DNA of 64,000 nucleotides from Mycolicibacterium chubuense (GCF_001044255.1 NZ_JYNX01000036.1:22338-86337); one strand, 5' to 3'. Numbered from the stretch's first letter, positions 18,026 to 26,877 are shown. Numbers and translations are program-made. The notes: generated by a model not told the origin, from the sequence alone.

Positions 18026-18127
18026 ATGACCACAGTGACCCTGCCCTCCGCAGCACCCACCGCGACCATCGACGACGAGGCCCTGGAGGCCCTGATCCTC
18101 GACGCCTTCTGGGTCGGCGACGAATAA
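18026..18127 (+). CDS. 33-residue acidic micro-ORF of unknown function
   Basis: A 33-codon frame beginning MTTVTLPSAAPT and ending LILDAFWVGDE before TAA. AGGA lies five bases before the ATG, a good ribosome-binding site. Codons are GC-ending like the neighbours. The product has a Thr/Pro/Ala-rich first half and an acidic amphipathic second half (IDDEALEALILDAFWVG) with no cysteine. It sits 137 bases after the SDR stop, has room for its own promoter, and ends six bases from the convergent transpeptidase stop. The shape (leader-like half, short distinct end) resembles a modified-peptide precursor, but no modifying enzyme lies beside it. Function is unknown. Confidence 0.5.
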   Translation: MTTVTLPSAAPTATIDDEALEALILDAFWVGDE

Positions 18128-18133
18128 CCGTCC

Positions 18134-19435
18134 TCAGCCGCCGGGGCGGCCGCTGACCGGCTGCGGGGCATCCGACGGCGTCACCGGCGCCGTGCTCGGG
18201 ATCTGCTGCGGCGGCTTCTGCGACGACAGCGCCGACATCGACGTCCACTCGTCCCACGGCACCGCCCAGTCCCAGATGTCGCCGTCGGCGTAGGACAGGT
18301 CGATGCGGGTGCCGGTCACCTCGACCGGGTCGCCGTACATCGCGGAGTTGAAGTACTCCTGGGAGTTCTCCAGATTCAGGTTGATGCACCCGTTGGTCAC
18401 GTTGGTATTGCCCTGCGCCCCGATGCTGTTGGGGTTGCAGTGGATGAACTCGCCGTTGTTCGAGATCCGCACCGCGAACCGCTCGTGCACGTTGGCGTAC
18501 CCGGCAGCCGGGTTGGACATGTAGAAGTCCTCGTACTTCTCGGTCACCACGTGGACGCCGCTGCGGGTGACGTTGCGGTCGAGGTCGCCCTCGCCGTAGC
18601 TGCACGGGAAGTCCATGATCACCGCGCCGGCCTCGTCGAGAACCTGGATGCGGTGGCTGGAGGCCTCGGCCTTGACCACCTGGCGACGACCGATCGTGAA
18701 GTCGAGCGTGGAGTCCGACGCACCGTAGGCGCCCTCGCCGAACGGCACCCCGTAGAGCTTCGCGTCGACGTGGACGGCCGTGCCCGGCGGGTAGTACTCC
18801 TTGGTCCGCCAGTGCATGCGCGAGCCGCCTGCCTCGTCGGGCAGCCAGGCCCAGCTGCCCTCGACCTCGGGGGTGGTGGTGACCTTGACGGCCTTCTCCA
18901 CCTCGGCGCGGTCGTCGTCGGCGATCGCGGCGTCGAACTGCAGGATGATCGGCGCCGCGACGCCGACGGTCTGCCCGTCCGAGAGCTGGAACTGCCCGTT
19001 GACCTGCGTGTCGGGGTCGACGGTGGTGAACGACGCCTTGACCGGCACCGCCTTGCCGTCCTGCCCGACCACGGTTCCCGCCCAGCGGTACTCGACGCCG
19101 TAGCCGAGCGGCTCGGAGGCGGTGAACTCGGTGCGGTCCCGGTTGAGTGCGCCGGCGACGGGTTTGCCGTCGGCGTTGGTGAGGCTGATCTTCTGGAACC
19201 AGCCGTTCTCGACGCTGACGGCGACCCGTGAGGTGGGCGCGACGTCGTCCGCGGAATCCTTGGGTTCGTAGCTCAGCTGCGGCGTGGCGGGCGCCTCCTC
19301 GGCGGACTGGCCGGACGAGGAGTTCTTGTCGGTGGACATACACGCCGCGAGCGCGCCCGGTGCGACGACACCGACCGCCAGGGCGGCCAGTGCTCGCCGT
19401 CGATTCATCGACGGCACCGGGTTGACAGGGCTCAC
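18134..19435 (-). CDS. lprQ: L,D-transpeptidase lipoprotein (LprQ / LdtMt5-like)
   Basis: A 433-residue exported lipoprotein. [15 protein letters not shown] is a lipobox signal ending in the lipidated Cys. Ig-like domains precede the YkuD catalytic domain, which forms 3-3 crosslinks in peptidoglycan. Its active site is H332 followed by TNGCINLN with C350; the usual S/T-H-G-C motif has Asn instead of His at 348. The C-terminal tail is Pro-rich. GTG at 19435 is the upstream start, and ATG at 19408 ([10 protein letters not shown]) is just as likely because it gives a compact signal peptide. In M. tuberculosis the orthologue is Rv0483. Confidence 0.93.
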   Translation of the reverse strand: MSPVNPVPSMNRRRALAALAVGVVAPGALAACMSTDKNSSSGQSAEEAPATPQLSYEPKDSADDVAPTSRVAVSVENGWFQKISLTNADGKPVAGALNRDRTEFTASEPLGYGVEYRWAGTVVGQDGKAVPVKASFTTVDPDTQVNGQFQLSDGQTVGVAAPIILQFDAAIADDDRAEVEKAVKVTTTPEVEGSWAWLPDEAGGSRMHWRTKEYYPPGTAVHVDAKLYGVPFGEGAYGASDSTLDFTIGRRQVVKAEASSHRIQVLDEAGAVIMDFPCSYGEGDLDRNVTRSGVHVVTEKYEDFYMSNPAAGYANVHERFAVRISNNGEFIHCNPNSIGAQGNTNVTNGCINLNLENSQEYFNSAMYGDPVEVTGTRIDLSYADGDIWDWAVPWDEWTSMSALSSQKPPQQIPSTAPVTPSDAPQPVSGRPGG

Positions 19436-19450
19436 GTGTTGCCAGCGTAC

Positions 19451-20500
19451 CTAGAGTGCGCACCCGATCAGAATCGGTTCGGGTGTGAGATCGATCCCGA
19501 AGGTCGCAGCGACGCCGTCCCGAATCGCCCTGGCCAGCGCGATCACGTCCGCGGCCGTCGCGTTCCCGCGATTGGTCACAGCCAGCGCGTGCTTGGTCGA
19601 CAGCCGCGCCGCAGCGTCGTCGCCGGGGTAGCCCTTGCTGAATCCGGCGCGCTCGACGAGCCAGCCCGCCGCCAGCTTGACCCCGGCGGCGGCCGGATAG
19701 TGCGGGACCCGGCCGTCCATCTCGGCCGCCAGGCGCTCGAACTGCGCCTGAGTCACGACGGGGTTGGTGAAGAAGGACCCGACGCTCCAGGTGTCGTGGT
19801 CGGCGTCGTCGAGCACCATGCCCTTGCCGGCCCGCAGCCGCAGCACGGTCTCGCGCACCCGTGCCGGGTCGGCACGCTCCCCCGGTTCGACGTTCAGCGC
19901 GGCGGCCAGCTCGCCGTAGCGCAGCGGCGCGCTGCGGCCGGACGGGTCGAGCCGGAACTCGACCTCCAGCACCACGGCGTCCGCAGAGCCCTTCAGAATG
20001 CTTGTGCGATAACCGAATTCGAGATGGTCCGGAGTCACCCAGCGGTCCTCGCCGGTCCGCCGGTCCAGCAGCCGGACCCTGCTGATGGTGTCGGCTACCT
20101 CGGCGCCGTACGCGCCGACGTTCTGCACCGGTGTCGCACCCGTCGACCCGGGGATGCCCGACAGGCACTCCAGCCCGCCCAGCCCGTGCGCCAGTGACGC
20201 CGCGACGACGTCGTCCCAGACCGCCCCCGCCTCGGCCCGCAGCTTCTCCCCGTCGACGGCGATCCGGGGGGTCGCGAGCCGTACCACGGTGGCCGCACCG
20301 AGACCGTCGCCGAGCACCACGTTGGACCCACCGGCCAGGATCAGAGCCTCCGGACCGACGGCGCGCATCACCTCGACCACCTGCTCGGTCGTCACACAGG
20401 TGATCAGCCGGTGCGCCACGGGGCCGACGCGCAAGGTGGTCAGCGGCGCCAACGGCACATCCTCGGCGACCGCCACGCCCGCGATAGACGAAGTGACCAC
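19451..20500 (-). CDS. murB: UDP-N-acetylenolpyruvoylglucosamine reductase
   Basis: A FAD enzyme that reduces UDP-GlcNAc-enolpyruvate to UDP-MurNAc in peptidoglycan precursor synthesis. [15 protein letters not shown] and [12 protein letters not shown] form the FAD-binding part; [20 protein letters not shown] and NPVVTQAQF follow, and [16 protein letters not shown] lies near the end. The GTG at 20500 gives 349 residues and avoids overlap with the divergent gene; the frame stays open to 20539 with a start that would overlap it by 13 bases. TACCGT upstream suggests near-leaderless initiation. It precedes the L,D-transpeptidase gene by 15 bases, so both act in wall synthesis. Confidence 0.94.
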   Translation of the reverse strand: MVTSSIAGVAVAEDVPLAPLTTLRVGPVAHRLITCVTTEQVVEVMRAVGPEALILAGGSNVVLGDGLGAATVVRLATPRIAVDGEKLRAEAGAVWDDVVAASLAHGLGGLECLSGIPGSTGATPVQNVGAYGAEVADTISRVRLLDRRTGEDRWVTPDHLEFGYRTSILKGSADAVVLEVEFRLDPSGRSAPLRYGELAAALNVEPGERADPARVRETVLRLRAGKGMVLDDADHDTWSVGSFFTNPVVTQAQFERLAAEMDGRVPHYPAAAGVKLAAGWLVERAGFSKGYPGDDAAARLSTKHALAVTNRGNATAADVIALARAIRDGVAATFGIDLTPEPILIGCAL

Positions 20501-20526
20501 GGGCGGTAACGGTAGCGTGGTTTGCC

Positions 20527-21033
20527 ATGCCGCGTTCATTCGACATGGCCGCCGAGTACGGCGGCACGGTCGAACAGGTCCACCAGGCGTTCCGCGACGA
20601 GGAGTACTGGTTGGTGCGCCTGCAGGACTCCGGCGCCGACCACGCCACGCTCGACGACATGACGATCGACGCCGACGGCGGAATCCGGATCAAGACCACG
20701 CAGACCCTGCGCGCCGACCGGCTGCCCGGGGTGGTCACCCAATTCCACCGCGGGGACCTCAGTTTCGTGCGGGAGGAGCTGTGGTCGCCGGTCCGCGAGG
20801 GGCGGGCGACCGCGAAGGTCAGCGGCGCGATCCCCGGTGCGCCGGCCGGGCTGACAGGCACCGCGGTGCTGGCCCCGGCGCAGCCCGGCTCACGGATGGC
20901 GTTCACGGCGACGGTCGAGGTGCGGGTACCCCTGGTGGGCGGCAAGATCGAGAACTTCATCGGCAGCCAGCTCGTCGACCTGCTGATCGCCGAACAGCGG
21001 TTCACCACGGTGTGGATCACCGAGAACAGCTGA
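20527..21033 (+). CDS. DUF2505 family protein (Rv0481c-like)
   Basis: A 168-residue protein of the DUF2505 family, a START/SRPBCC-like hydrophobic-pocket fold: [20 protein letters not shown] opens it, and the hydrophobic strand [20 protein letters not shown] leads into the last helix, [16 protein letters not shown]. Family members have no known enzyme activity; a lipid- or ligand-binding role is inferred from the fold. It is divergent from murB, with a TAGCGT -10-like box ending eight bases before the ATG, so a leaderless transcript is possible. The orthologue in M. tuberculosis has the same neighbours. Confidence 0.85.
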   Translation: MPRSFDMAAEYGGTVEQVHQAFRDEEYWLVRLQDSGADHATLDDMTIDADGGIRIKTTQTLRADRLPGVVTQFHRGDLSFVREELWSPVREGRATAKVSGAIPGAPAGLTGTAVLAPAQPGSRMAFTATVEVRVPLVGGKIENFIGSQLVDLLIAEQRFTTVWITENS

Positions 21034-21041
21034 GCTGCCAG

Positions 21042-21851
21042 GTGACCGGCGCCGCCTCCCGACCGCTCGGAGCGGTCACCCGCGGCACCACCGGCCAGAA
21101 CCGGCTGCGTCGCAGCGACCGATGGCTGGTGCACTCCCCGCGGGTCCGCACCGCTGTGCAGAGCGCCGCCGACCCGTTGATCGTCGACCTCGGTTACGGC
21201 GCGCTGCCGGTGACGACGCTCGAGTTGGCGATGCGGATGCGCCGGGTGCGCGCCGACGTGCGCGTGGTCGGGCTCGAGATCGATCCCGGGCGGGTGCGGG
21301 CGGGCCTGGCCGCGGTGGCCGACGGTCTCGCCCCCGGTGTCGACTTCGCGCTGGGCGGTTTCGAGCTGGCCGGCCACCGCCCCGTGCTGGTGCGGGCGTT
21401 CAACGTGCTGCGCCAATACCCGCCCGAGGCGGTGCCGGACGCCTGGGCGGCGATGCGCCGCGGGTTGGCGCCGGGCGGGCTGATCGTCGACGGCACCTGC
21501 GACGAGCTCGGCCGCCGGTGCGCCTGGGTGCTGCTCGATGCGACGTCGGCAGTGACCCTCACGCTCGCCTGCGACCCGTTCGCCATCGAGCGGCCCTCCG
21601 ATCTGGCCGAGCGTCTGCCCAAGGTGCTGATCCACCACAACGTGCCCGGTCAGCCCATCCACACGCTGCTCACCGCCGCCGATCGCGCCTGGGCGAGCAG
21701 CGCGGCACACGGCGTGTTCGGCCCGCGGGTGCGCTGGCGGGCGATGCTGGACATGCTTGCCGCGCAAGGTTTTCCGGTGTTCCCGCCGCGGCGCACGCTG
21801 CGCGACGGCGTCCTCACGGTGCCGTGGCCCGTGGTCGCCCCCCTCGAGTGA
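21042..21851 (+). CDS. class I SAM-dependent methyltransferase-like protein
   Basis: A 269-residue protein starting with GTG nine bases after the DUF2505 stop. LIVDLGYGALPVTTLEL is the SAM-binding glycine motif I, VVGLEIDPGRVRAG the acidic motif II, and LAPGGLIVDGTCDELG the later strand. Ala/Arg-rich codon use matches the neighbours. The substrate is unknown. It occupies the space just upstream of the riboswitch leader of the ureohydrolase gene and is probably co-transcribed with the DUF2505 gene. Confidence 0.8.
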   Translation: MTGAASRPLGAVTRGTTGQNRLRRSDRWLVHSPRVRTAVQSAADPLIVDLGYGALPVTTLELAMRMRRVRADVRVVGLEIDPGRVRAGLAAVADGLAPGVDFALGGFELAGHRPVLVRAFNVLRQYPPEAVPDAWAAMRRGLAPGGLIVDGTCDELGRRCAWVLLDATSAVTLTLACDPFAIERPSDLAERLPKVLIHHNVPGQPIHTLLTAADRAWASSAAHGVFGPRVRWRAMLDMLAAQGFPVFPPRRTLRDGVLTVPWPVVAPLE

Positions 21852-21925
21852 GGTGTCGCTTTCTGAGTGGACAGGTCCTCGCGGGCGTGCTGACAATGAC
21901 TCCCAGGAGCCGGTGACCCCGCTCC

Positions 21926-21967
21926 CCGGACGAGGTGCGTCGTACCCGGACAGCGACAAGACGACGC
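21926..21967 (+). ncRNA. guanidine-III (ykkC-III) riboswitch aptamer
   Basis: The 42-base element begins CCGGACGAGGTGCG and ends GACAAGACGACGC. From memory it agrees almost base for base with the crystallised guanidine-III aptamer of Thermobifida fusca. The differences include a paired change in one stem, GCGTCGT with ACGACGC here against GCGCCGT with ACGGCGC there, so pairing is kept. The expected ACCCGG segment is present to pair with CCGG in the pseudoknot. The element ends three bases before GAGGAG, the ribosome-binding site of the ureohydrolase gene, so ligand binding could directly change access to that site. Regulation of translation is inferred from the distance. Confidence 0.88.
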
Positions 21968-21981
21968 GATGAGGAGAACTC

Positions 21982-23139
21982 ATGTCCGACGTACCCGAAC
22001 GTCCCGACCCCTCCGTGACGAACGCCGAAGGCGCCTGGGCGCAGCAGGCCGAAGCGAAGCTGGGCGATCGCCGGCTCCGTGAGGAGATCGACAGAGGCCT
22101 GAGCCACGGGCTGGAGGCCGCGCCGTCCATCAACGACCGCACGATCTCGACGTTCGTCCGCGGCGAGAAGCCGCACTTCGCCGGTGAGCGCGGCACGTTC
22201 CTCAAATGCCCGTTCATCGAGGACGTCAACGAGGTCGACGACGCCGAGGTCGCGATCTTCGGCGTTCCCCTGGACGCCGGCGCCACCTACCGGCCGGGCA
22301 CCCGGTTCGGGCCGCAGGGCATCCGCCGATCGACCAATCTGTTCGGAACGTACAACTACGAATCGGGCGTGGATCTGCGCGAGCAGCTGAACATGGTCGA
22401 CATCGGCGACGTCTTCACGATCCCCGGCAACCTGGAGAAGTCTTTCGACCAGATCAGCCAGGCGATGGCGCACGTCGTGCAGAAGGGCGTCATGCCGATC
22501 GTGCTCGGCGGTGACCACTCCATCGGGTTCCCCACGATCCGCGGGATGGCGCCCTACATGGACGGCAACATCGGGATCATCCACTTCGACCGCCACGTCG
22601 ACACCCAGGAGACCGACCTCGACGAGCGGATGCACACCACGCCGTGGTTCCACGCCACCAACATCAAGAACGCGCCGGCGACCAACCTGGTGCAGATCGG
22701 CATCGGCGGGTGGCAGAGCCCGCGCGAGGGCGTCAAGGTCGGCCGCCAACGCAAGTCGACGGTGATGACCGTCGGCGACGTCGAACGGGTCGGCATCGAG
22801 AAGATCGCGGAGATGGCCCTCGAGATCGCCTGGAAGGACGCCAAGGCGGTCTACCTGTCGTTCGACATCGACGTGATCGACGCCGGGTTCGTTCCGGGCA
22901 CAGGATGGCCGGAGCCGGGCGGGCTGCTCCCGCGGGAGGCGCTCAACCTGGTCAAGATGATCTCCGAACCCGGGTTGGCCGGCATCGAGGTCGTCGAGTG
23001 CTCGCCGCCCTATGACTGGGCCGAGCAGACCGCGCTGATGAGCTCGCGCGTCATTCTCGACAGCCTCGCCGCGCAGGTCCGGTCCGGCAAGCTCGGCAAG
23101 AAGGCCGCCAAGGCCGATCGTCCCGCCTGGGGTCCGTAA
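21982..23139 (+). CDS. ureohydrolase, probable guanidine hydrolase (GdmH-like)
   Basis: A 385-residue arginase/agmatinase-superfamily enzyme, longer than agmatinases (about 310). Metal ligands are H179 in GGDHSIG, D203/H205/D207 in FDRHVDTQE and D295/D297 in SFDIDVIDAG. The second motif has Arg204 where arginases and agmatinases have Ala. The block DERMHTTPWFHATNIKNAP resembles the cyanobacterial nickel-dependent guanidine hydrolase as I recall it. GAGGAG lies five bases before the ATG. With a guanidine riboswitch in its leader, hydrolysis of guanidine to urea and ammonia is the best reading. Annotation as agmatinase would be the main alternative. Confidence 0.82.
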   Translation: MSDVPERPDPSVTNAEGAWAQQAEAKLGDRRLREEIDRGLSHGLEAAPSINDRTISTFVRGEKPHFAGERGTFLKCPFIEDVNEVDDAEVAIFGVPLDAGATYRPGTRFGPQGIRRSTNLFGTYNYESGVDLREQLNMVDIGDVFTIPGNLEKSFDQISQAMAHVVQKGVMPIVLGGDHSIGFPTIRGMAPYMDGNIGIIHFDRHVDTQETDLDERMHTTPWFHATNIKNAPATNLVQIGIGGWQSPREGVKVGRQRKSTVMTVGDVERVGIEKIAEMALEIAWKDAKAVYLSFDIDVIDAGFVPGTGWPEPGGLLPREALNLVKMISEPGLAGIEVVECSPPYDWAEQTALMSSRVILDSLAAQVRSGKLGKKAAKADRPAWGP

Positions 23140-23153
23140 CTAGTCTGGAGGGC

Positions 23154-23969
23154 ATGCGTGTAGCCCTGGCACAGATCCGCAGCAGCGACGATCCCGCCGC
23201 CAACCTCCGCCTCGTCGAGGAGCAGACGCGGCGGGCGGCCGAGGCCGGCGCGTCGCTGGTGCTGTTCCCCGAGGCGACGATGTGCCGGTTCGGGGTGCCG
23301 CTGGGCGCCGTCGCCGAACCGTTCGACGGCCCGTGGGCCGACGCGGTCCGCCGGAGCGCGGACCGCGCCGGCATCGTCGTCGTCGCGGGCATGTTCGTCC
23401 CGTCCGATGACGGCCGGGTCACCAACACGCTGATCGCGACCGGCCCCGGCGTCGACGCTCGTTACGACAAGATCCACCTGTACGACGCATTCGGCTTCAC
23501 CGAGTCCGACACGGTCGCCCCGGGGCGGGAGCCGGTCACCATCGTCGTCGACGGCGTGACGGTCGGGCTGACGCTCTGCTACGACATCCGGTTCCCCGAG
23601 CTGTACGTCGAATTGGCCGAGCGCGGTGCCGAGCTCATCACCGCGCACGCGTCGTGGGGCACCGGGCCCGGCAAGCTCGAGCAGTGGACGTTGCTGGCCC
23701 GCGCCAGGGCGATCGACACGTCGAGTGTGGTGGCCGCGGTCGGACAGGCGTATCCCGGGGACGAGCTCGCGGCGCTCGGGCCGACCGGGGTGGGCGGCAG
23801 TCTGGTGGCGTCCGCGCTGGGCGAGGTGCTCGCCGGGGCCGGCGCGGATCCGGAACTGCTGGTCTGTGACGTCGACCTCGACGCCGCGCGCAAGGCCCGT
23901 ACGACCGTCGCGGTCATGCACAACCGCTCAGGGTTTGCTCATACCGGTAGGGCAGAATCGCTGAGGTGA
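23154..23969 (+). CDS. carbon-nitrogen hydrolase (nitrilase superfamily amidase, Rv0480c-like)
   Basis: A 271-residue single-domain enzyme with the Glu-Lys-Cys triad at E40 (LVLFPEATMC), K106 (RYDKIHLYDAFG) and C142 (TLCYDIRFPEL). The long LCYDIRFPE motif and DAFGFTES segment fit the amidase branch that includes omega-amidases and formamidase-like proteins. It starts 14 bases after the ureohydrolase gene and is likely co-transcribed, so it might act on a nitrogenous compound, but the orthologue exists without a riboswitch in M. tuberculosis, so the link to guanidine is only positional. Its stop overlaps the next GTG start. Confidence 0.87.
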   Translation: MRVALAQIRSSDDPAANLRLVEEQTRRAAEAGASLVLFPEATMCRFGVPLGAVAEPFDGPWADAVRRSADRAGIVVVAGMFVPSDDGRVTNTLIATGPGVDARYDKIHLYDAFGFTESDTVAPGREPVTIVVDGVTVGLTLCYDIRFPELYVELAERGAELITAHASWGTGPGKLEQWTLLARARAIDTSSVVAAVGQAYPGDELAALGPTGVGGSLVASALGEVLAGAGADPELLVCDVDLDAARKARTTVAVMHNRSGFAHTGRAESLR

Positions 23970-24832
23970 CCGATCCCTGGGCCCGCCCGCCGCAGCAGTC
24001 CGGCCCGGCGTTCCCACCGCCATCGCCGCAGAACCCGCAGTACCCGCAGCATCCGTCCGCGCCCCCGCAGGAAGGCTCCTCGTTGCCGGCGAAGTTCAAG
24101 AAGTTCTTCAGCGACCCCCTGTCCATCGTCCTGGTGGTGGTGATCGTGGTGGCGCTGGTGTTCGCCGGCCTGCTCGGTGCCGAGCTCTACGCCCGCAACC
24201 GGGCCGACACGGTGGTGGCCGGGGTGGTCGAGTGCGTGGTGCAGGACGACGCGACCGCGTCGTTCGGGGTGCTGCCGCCGTTCCTGATGCAGCACATGTC
24301 CGGTCATTACACGAACATCCGCATCGAGACCGCGGGCAACCAGGTTCGTGACGCCAAGGGCATGAAGGTCAACCTCGACATCGACGACGTTCGCCTGCAG
24401 GACACCCCGACCTCCAGCGGCACGGTCGGCTCCCTGGTGGCCAACATCGACTGGTCGGCCGACGGCATCAAGCAGACCATCCAGGGCGCCATTCCGTTGA
24501 TCGGCAGCTTCGTCACCGGGGTGACCACCAACGCCAGCGACGGCACGATCGAACTCGAGGGCGCGCTGGGCAGCATCACCGCCAAGCCGCAGGTCGTCGA
24601 CGGCGGTATCGCGCTGTCGGTGCAGAAGGTGACCGGGCTGGGCTTCACGCTGCCCCGCGAGGCCGTTCAGCCGGCGCTGGACGCGTTCACCGCGCAGCTG
24701 ACTCAGAACTATCCGTTGAACATCAAGGCCGACTCGGTGTCGGTCACCGATACCGGTGTGCAGAGCCGCTTTTCGACGCAGAACGCGTCGATGCCCAAGC
24801 AGACCGACGACCCCTGCTTCGGCACCCTGTAG
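23966..24832 (+). CDS. DUF2993 (LmeA-like) membrane-anchored protein (Rv0479c-like)
   Basis: A 288-residue protein. The N-terminal 45 residues are Pro/Gln-rich (SPQNPQYPQHPSAPPQ), then a transmembrane segment at about 51-70 (PLSIVLVVVIVVALVFAGLL) leads into an exported DUF2993 domain with VLPPFLMQHMSGHY and LGFTLPREAVQPAL. LmeA in mycobacteria is a periplasmic phosphoinositide-binding protein that helps maturation of lipomannan. The domain is the same family, but the N-terminal anchor differs. GTG start overlaps the nitrilase stop. It converges with deoC with a 3-base gap. Confidence 0.8.
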   Translation: MTDPWARPPQQSGPAFPPPSPQNPQYPQHPSAPPQEGSSLPAKFKKFFSDPLSIVLVVVIVVALVFAGLLGAELYARNRADTVVAGVVECVVQDDATASFGVLPPFLMQHMSGHYTNIRIETAGNQVRDAKGMKVNLDIDDVRLQDTPTSSGTVGSLVANIDWSADGIKQTIQGAIPLIGSFVTGVTTNASDGTIELEGALGSITAKPQVVDGGIALSVQKVTGLGFTLPREAVQPALDAFTAQLTQNYPLNIKADSVSVTDTGVQSRFSTQNASMPKQTDDPCFGTL

Positions 24833-24835
24833 GTC

Positions 24836-25504
24836 CTAGAGGCCGTCGAGCACCGCTCGCGTGCCGGACAACCCGAGGCGGGTCGCGCCCGCGTTGAGCA
24901 TCGCGGTGGCGTCCGCCGCCGACCGGATGCCGCCGCTGGCCTTGACGCCGAGGCGGCCGCCGACGGCGGCGGTCATCACTTCCACCGCACGCACCGAAGC
25001 GCCGCCGGCGGGATGGAAACCGGTCGAGGTCTTGACGAAGTCGGCGCCCGCGTCCTCGGCAACCCGGCACACGTCGGTCAGCAGCGGCCAGCCTCCGAAC
25101 TCCACCAGGGCCGACGACTCGACGATCACCTTGAGCAGTGCCCCTGGTGTCGCGTCACGGACGGCCGCGATGTCGGTGCGGACGACGTCGAGTTCGCCGC
25201 CGATCGCCGCGCCGACGTCGATCACCATGTCGATCTCCCGGGCGCCTGCGTCCACCGCCACCGCCGCCTCGTGGGCCTTGATCACCGAAAGGTGTTTGCC
25301 TGACGGGAATCCCACCACGGACGCCACAGCGCGGCCGGCGGCCAGCGACACCGCGGTCGGTACGAACGGCGGCGACACGCACACGGCGTAGACGTCGAGT
25401 TCGACGGCCTCGGCGAGCAAAGCGACGATATCGGCTTCTGTCGCTTCAGGTTTGAGCAACGTGTGGTCGACGGCGGCGGCGACCTGGGCGCGGGTGTAGC
25501 CCAT
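24836..25504 (-). CDS. deoC: deoxyribose-phosphate aldolase
   Basis: A 222-residue class I aldolase that splits 2-deoxyribose-5-phosphate into glyceraldehyde-3-phosphate and acetaldehyde. [12 protein letters not shown] starts the barrel. Catalytic Lys residues lie in FVKTSTGF and VKASGGIRS, and the aspartate in [13 protein letters not shown] at 25504 gives [17 protein letters not shown]; a longer frame to 25537 would overlap the neighbour. Its ATG overlaps the stop of the Rv0477-like gene by one base. Confidence 0.95.
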   Translation of the reverse strand: MGYTRAQVAAAVDHTLLKPEATEADIVALLAEAVELDVYAVCVSPPFVPTAVSLAAGRAVASVVGFPSGKHLSVIKAHEAAVAVDAGAREIDMVIDVGAAIGGELDVVRTDIAAVRDATPGALLKVIVESSALVEFGGWPLLTDVCRVAEDAGADFVKTSTGFHPAGGASVRAVEVMTAAVGGRLGVKASGGIRSAADATAMLNAGATRLGLSGTRAVLDGL

Positions 25505-25914
25505 CAGAACGGTTCTTCGGTGCCACCGGGATTGCACCCCGCGGCGATCATCTGGTCGGGGCTCACCTCGGGTCGCCAGGGCTCGAGATTCCAGCTCACC
25601 TTCCCGGGCTGGGCGATCTCGGCGAACTGCCAGTGGCAGACGAACTGCTCCTTCATGCCCGCGATCGCGGCGTCAGGCGACAGCGCGAGGATCTCGTTCC
25701 ACGCCTCGTCGGCCTGCGCCGCCGTGCCGGGCCGGCCCGAGGTGTCACGCCCCGCGGCGGTGGGATACACCCGCAGGCTCGACAGGTCACCCCACTTGGC
25801 CCACTTCACGTGGTCGATGTAGGGCGGAGGTTGCAGGCCCGGGGTGGCGGCGGCGTGGGGAGCCCCGGTGAGCGCGACCGCGCAGGCGGCCATGCCGATC
25901 AGCGCCAGCCGCAC
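25504..25914 (-). CDS. secreted DUF2599-like protein (Rv0477-like)
   Basis: A 136-residue exported protein. The N-terminal stretch [22 protein letters not shown] is a signal peptide with a likely cut after AAA. The mature part has [20 protein letters not shown] and ends with [10 protein letters not shown] and AAGCNPGG, giving a pair of cysteines (a possible disulfide). This pattern matches the actinobacterial DUF2599 family of unknown function. The start is the GTG at 25914, overlapping the upstream stop by one base. It is followed immediately by deoC. Confidence 0.8.
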   Translation of the reverse strand: MRLALIGMAACAVALTGAPHAAATPGLQPPPYIDHVKWAKWGDLSSLRVYPTAAGRDTSGRPGTAAQADEAWNEILALSPDAAIAGMKEQFVCHWQFAEIAQPGKVSWNLEPWRPEVSPDQMIAAGCNPGGTEEPF

Positions 25915-26195
25915 TAGCGCGACTTCCCTTGGATCTCCAGGATTTTCGGCCGGACATCGACCAGGTACACGCCGGCGGCGACAGCCGCGATCGCCACCCC
26001 GGTGATGCCGAGCACCAGCGCCAGCAGGATCGCGACGCCGAGGATCACCAGCCACACGGGTTTCGTCAGCTTCTCGGCCGCGGTGTAGGCGTCGGGCCGC
26101 TGGATCGCGGCATGGACGAACGCGTACACCGTCGTCACCAGGACGGCGGCCTGCAACGCGAAGAGGACGTAACCCACAAGGCCTTGGAGCTCCAC
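25914..26195 (-). CDS. DUF2516 small membrane protein (Rv0476-like)
   Basis: A 93-residue protein with two hydrophobic segments: [23 protein letters not shown] from residue 6 and [22 protein letters not shown] from about 48. The ends are basic at the C-terminus ([12 protein letters not shown]). It matches the DUF2516 family of actinobacterial membrane proteins. It lies downstream of hbhA, across a possible terminator, and its stop shares one base with the next GTG. Function unknown. Confidence 0.85.
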   Translation of the reverse strand: MELQGLVGYVLFALQAAVLVTTVYAFVHAAIQRPDAYTAAEKLTKPVWLVILGVAILLALVLGITGVAIAAVAAGVYLVDVRPKILEIQGKSR

Positions 26196-26228
26196 GCTCG
26201 ACAGCCTAGGCGGGTTACGTCCCCTTTT

Positions 26229-26249
26229 CGACTTCCCCGAAGGGAGTCG
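26229..26249 (-). terminator. hairpin after hbhA
   Basis: CGACTTCCCC-GAA-GGGAGTCG (read on the plus strand) can fold as a stem of CGACT/AGTCG plus CCC/GGG with a small bulge. It lies five bases past the hbhA stop. No U-run follows on the minus strand, so it is at best a tractless terminator. Confidence 0.4.
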
Positions 26250-26253
26250 TCGC

Positions 26254-26877
26254 TTACTTCTGGGTGACCTTCTTGGCCGGCGCCTTCTTGGCGGGGGCCT
26301 TCTTGGCGGTGGCCTTGGCCGGAGCGGCCTTCTTGGCCGGGGCCTTCTTGGCGGCCTTCTTCACCGGCTCGGCGGCCGACTCGGCACGCTTGGGCAGCTC
26401 GACGCCGACCAGCTTGGCGGCGCGCTCACCGACCGCGCGGGTCTGCGACGCCACGTTGCCCAGCGCCTCCTGGGTCAGCTCCACGGCCTGGTCGGTGTAC
26501 TCCTCGACCCGGCTGGCGGCGCCTTCGAGGGCCGGCTGGGCGCGCAGGCGCTCCAGGGCGGCCTCGCCGCGCTCGATGAGCTTGTTGTAGGTCGACTGCG
26601 CGGCCTCCGCGTAGCCCTCGGCGACCTTGCGCAGCTCCTCGGGGGTCAGCTTGCCGCGGATGTCCTCGAACTGGGCCGGCAGCTCCTCCTGCAGCTGGTT
26701 GATGCGGGCGCGGCGCTCTTCGAGACGGGTCTCGGCGTCGCTGCGGGCGTCGCCGGCGCGCTCACGCAGCGTCGCGACGATCTCGTTGACGCGCTCGAGC
26801 GCGAGGTCGGCTGCGCCGACGGCGGCGAGCAGCGGGGCCTTCAGGTCTTCGACGTCGAGCTGATTCTTGTCAGCCAT
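26254..26877 (-). CDS. hbhA: heparin-binding haemagglutinin
   Basis: A 207-residue surface adhesin. Residues about 10-150 are a heptad-rich helical coiled coil ([28 protein letters not shown]-like repeats). The C-terminus is a Lys/Ala/Pro repeat (KKAPAKKA, repeated) that binds heparan sulfate in M. tuberculosis and is methylated on lysine there. The number of KKAPAKK units here is typical. It has no signal peptide, as is usual. It is followed by the membrane protein gene and preceded by the XRE gene, matching Rv0474-Rv0476. Confidence 0.96.
   Translation of the reverse strand: MADKNQLDVEDLKAPLLAAVGAADLALERVNEIVATLRERAGDARSDAETRLEERRARINQLQEELPAQFEDIRGKLTPEELRKVAEGYAEAAQSTYNKLIERGEAALERLRAQPALEGAASRVEEYTDQAVELTQEALGNVASQTRAVGERAAKLVGVELPKRAESAAEPVKKAAKKAPAKKAAPAKATAKKAPAKKAPAKKVTQK

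Noticed and set aside
17997-22286. A 1429-codon open frame on the minus strand
   Set aside because: It is the third-position shadow of several real genes on both strands (L,D-transpeptidase, murB, DUF2505 and methyltransferase). The translation is rich in Arg, Gly, Ala and His and shows no family motif.
26264-26400. Repeated AAG/GCC runs as a simple-sequence repeat
   Set aside because: They encode the Lys/Ala/Pro repeats of the hbhA C-terminus and are explained by that function.
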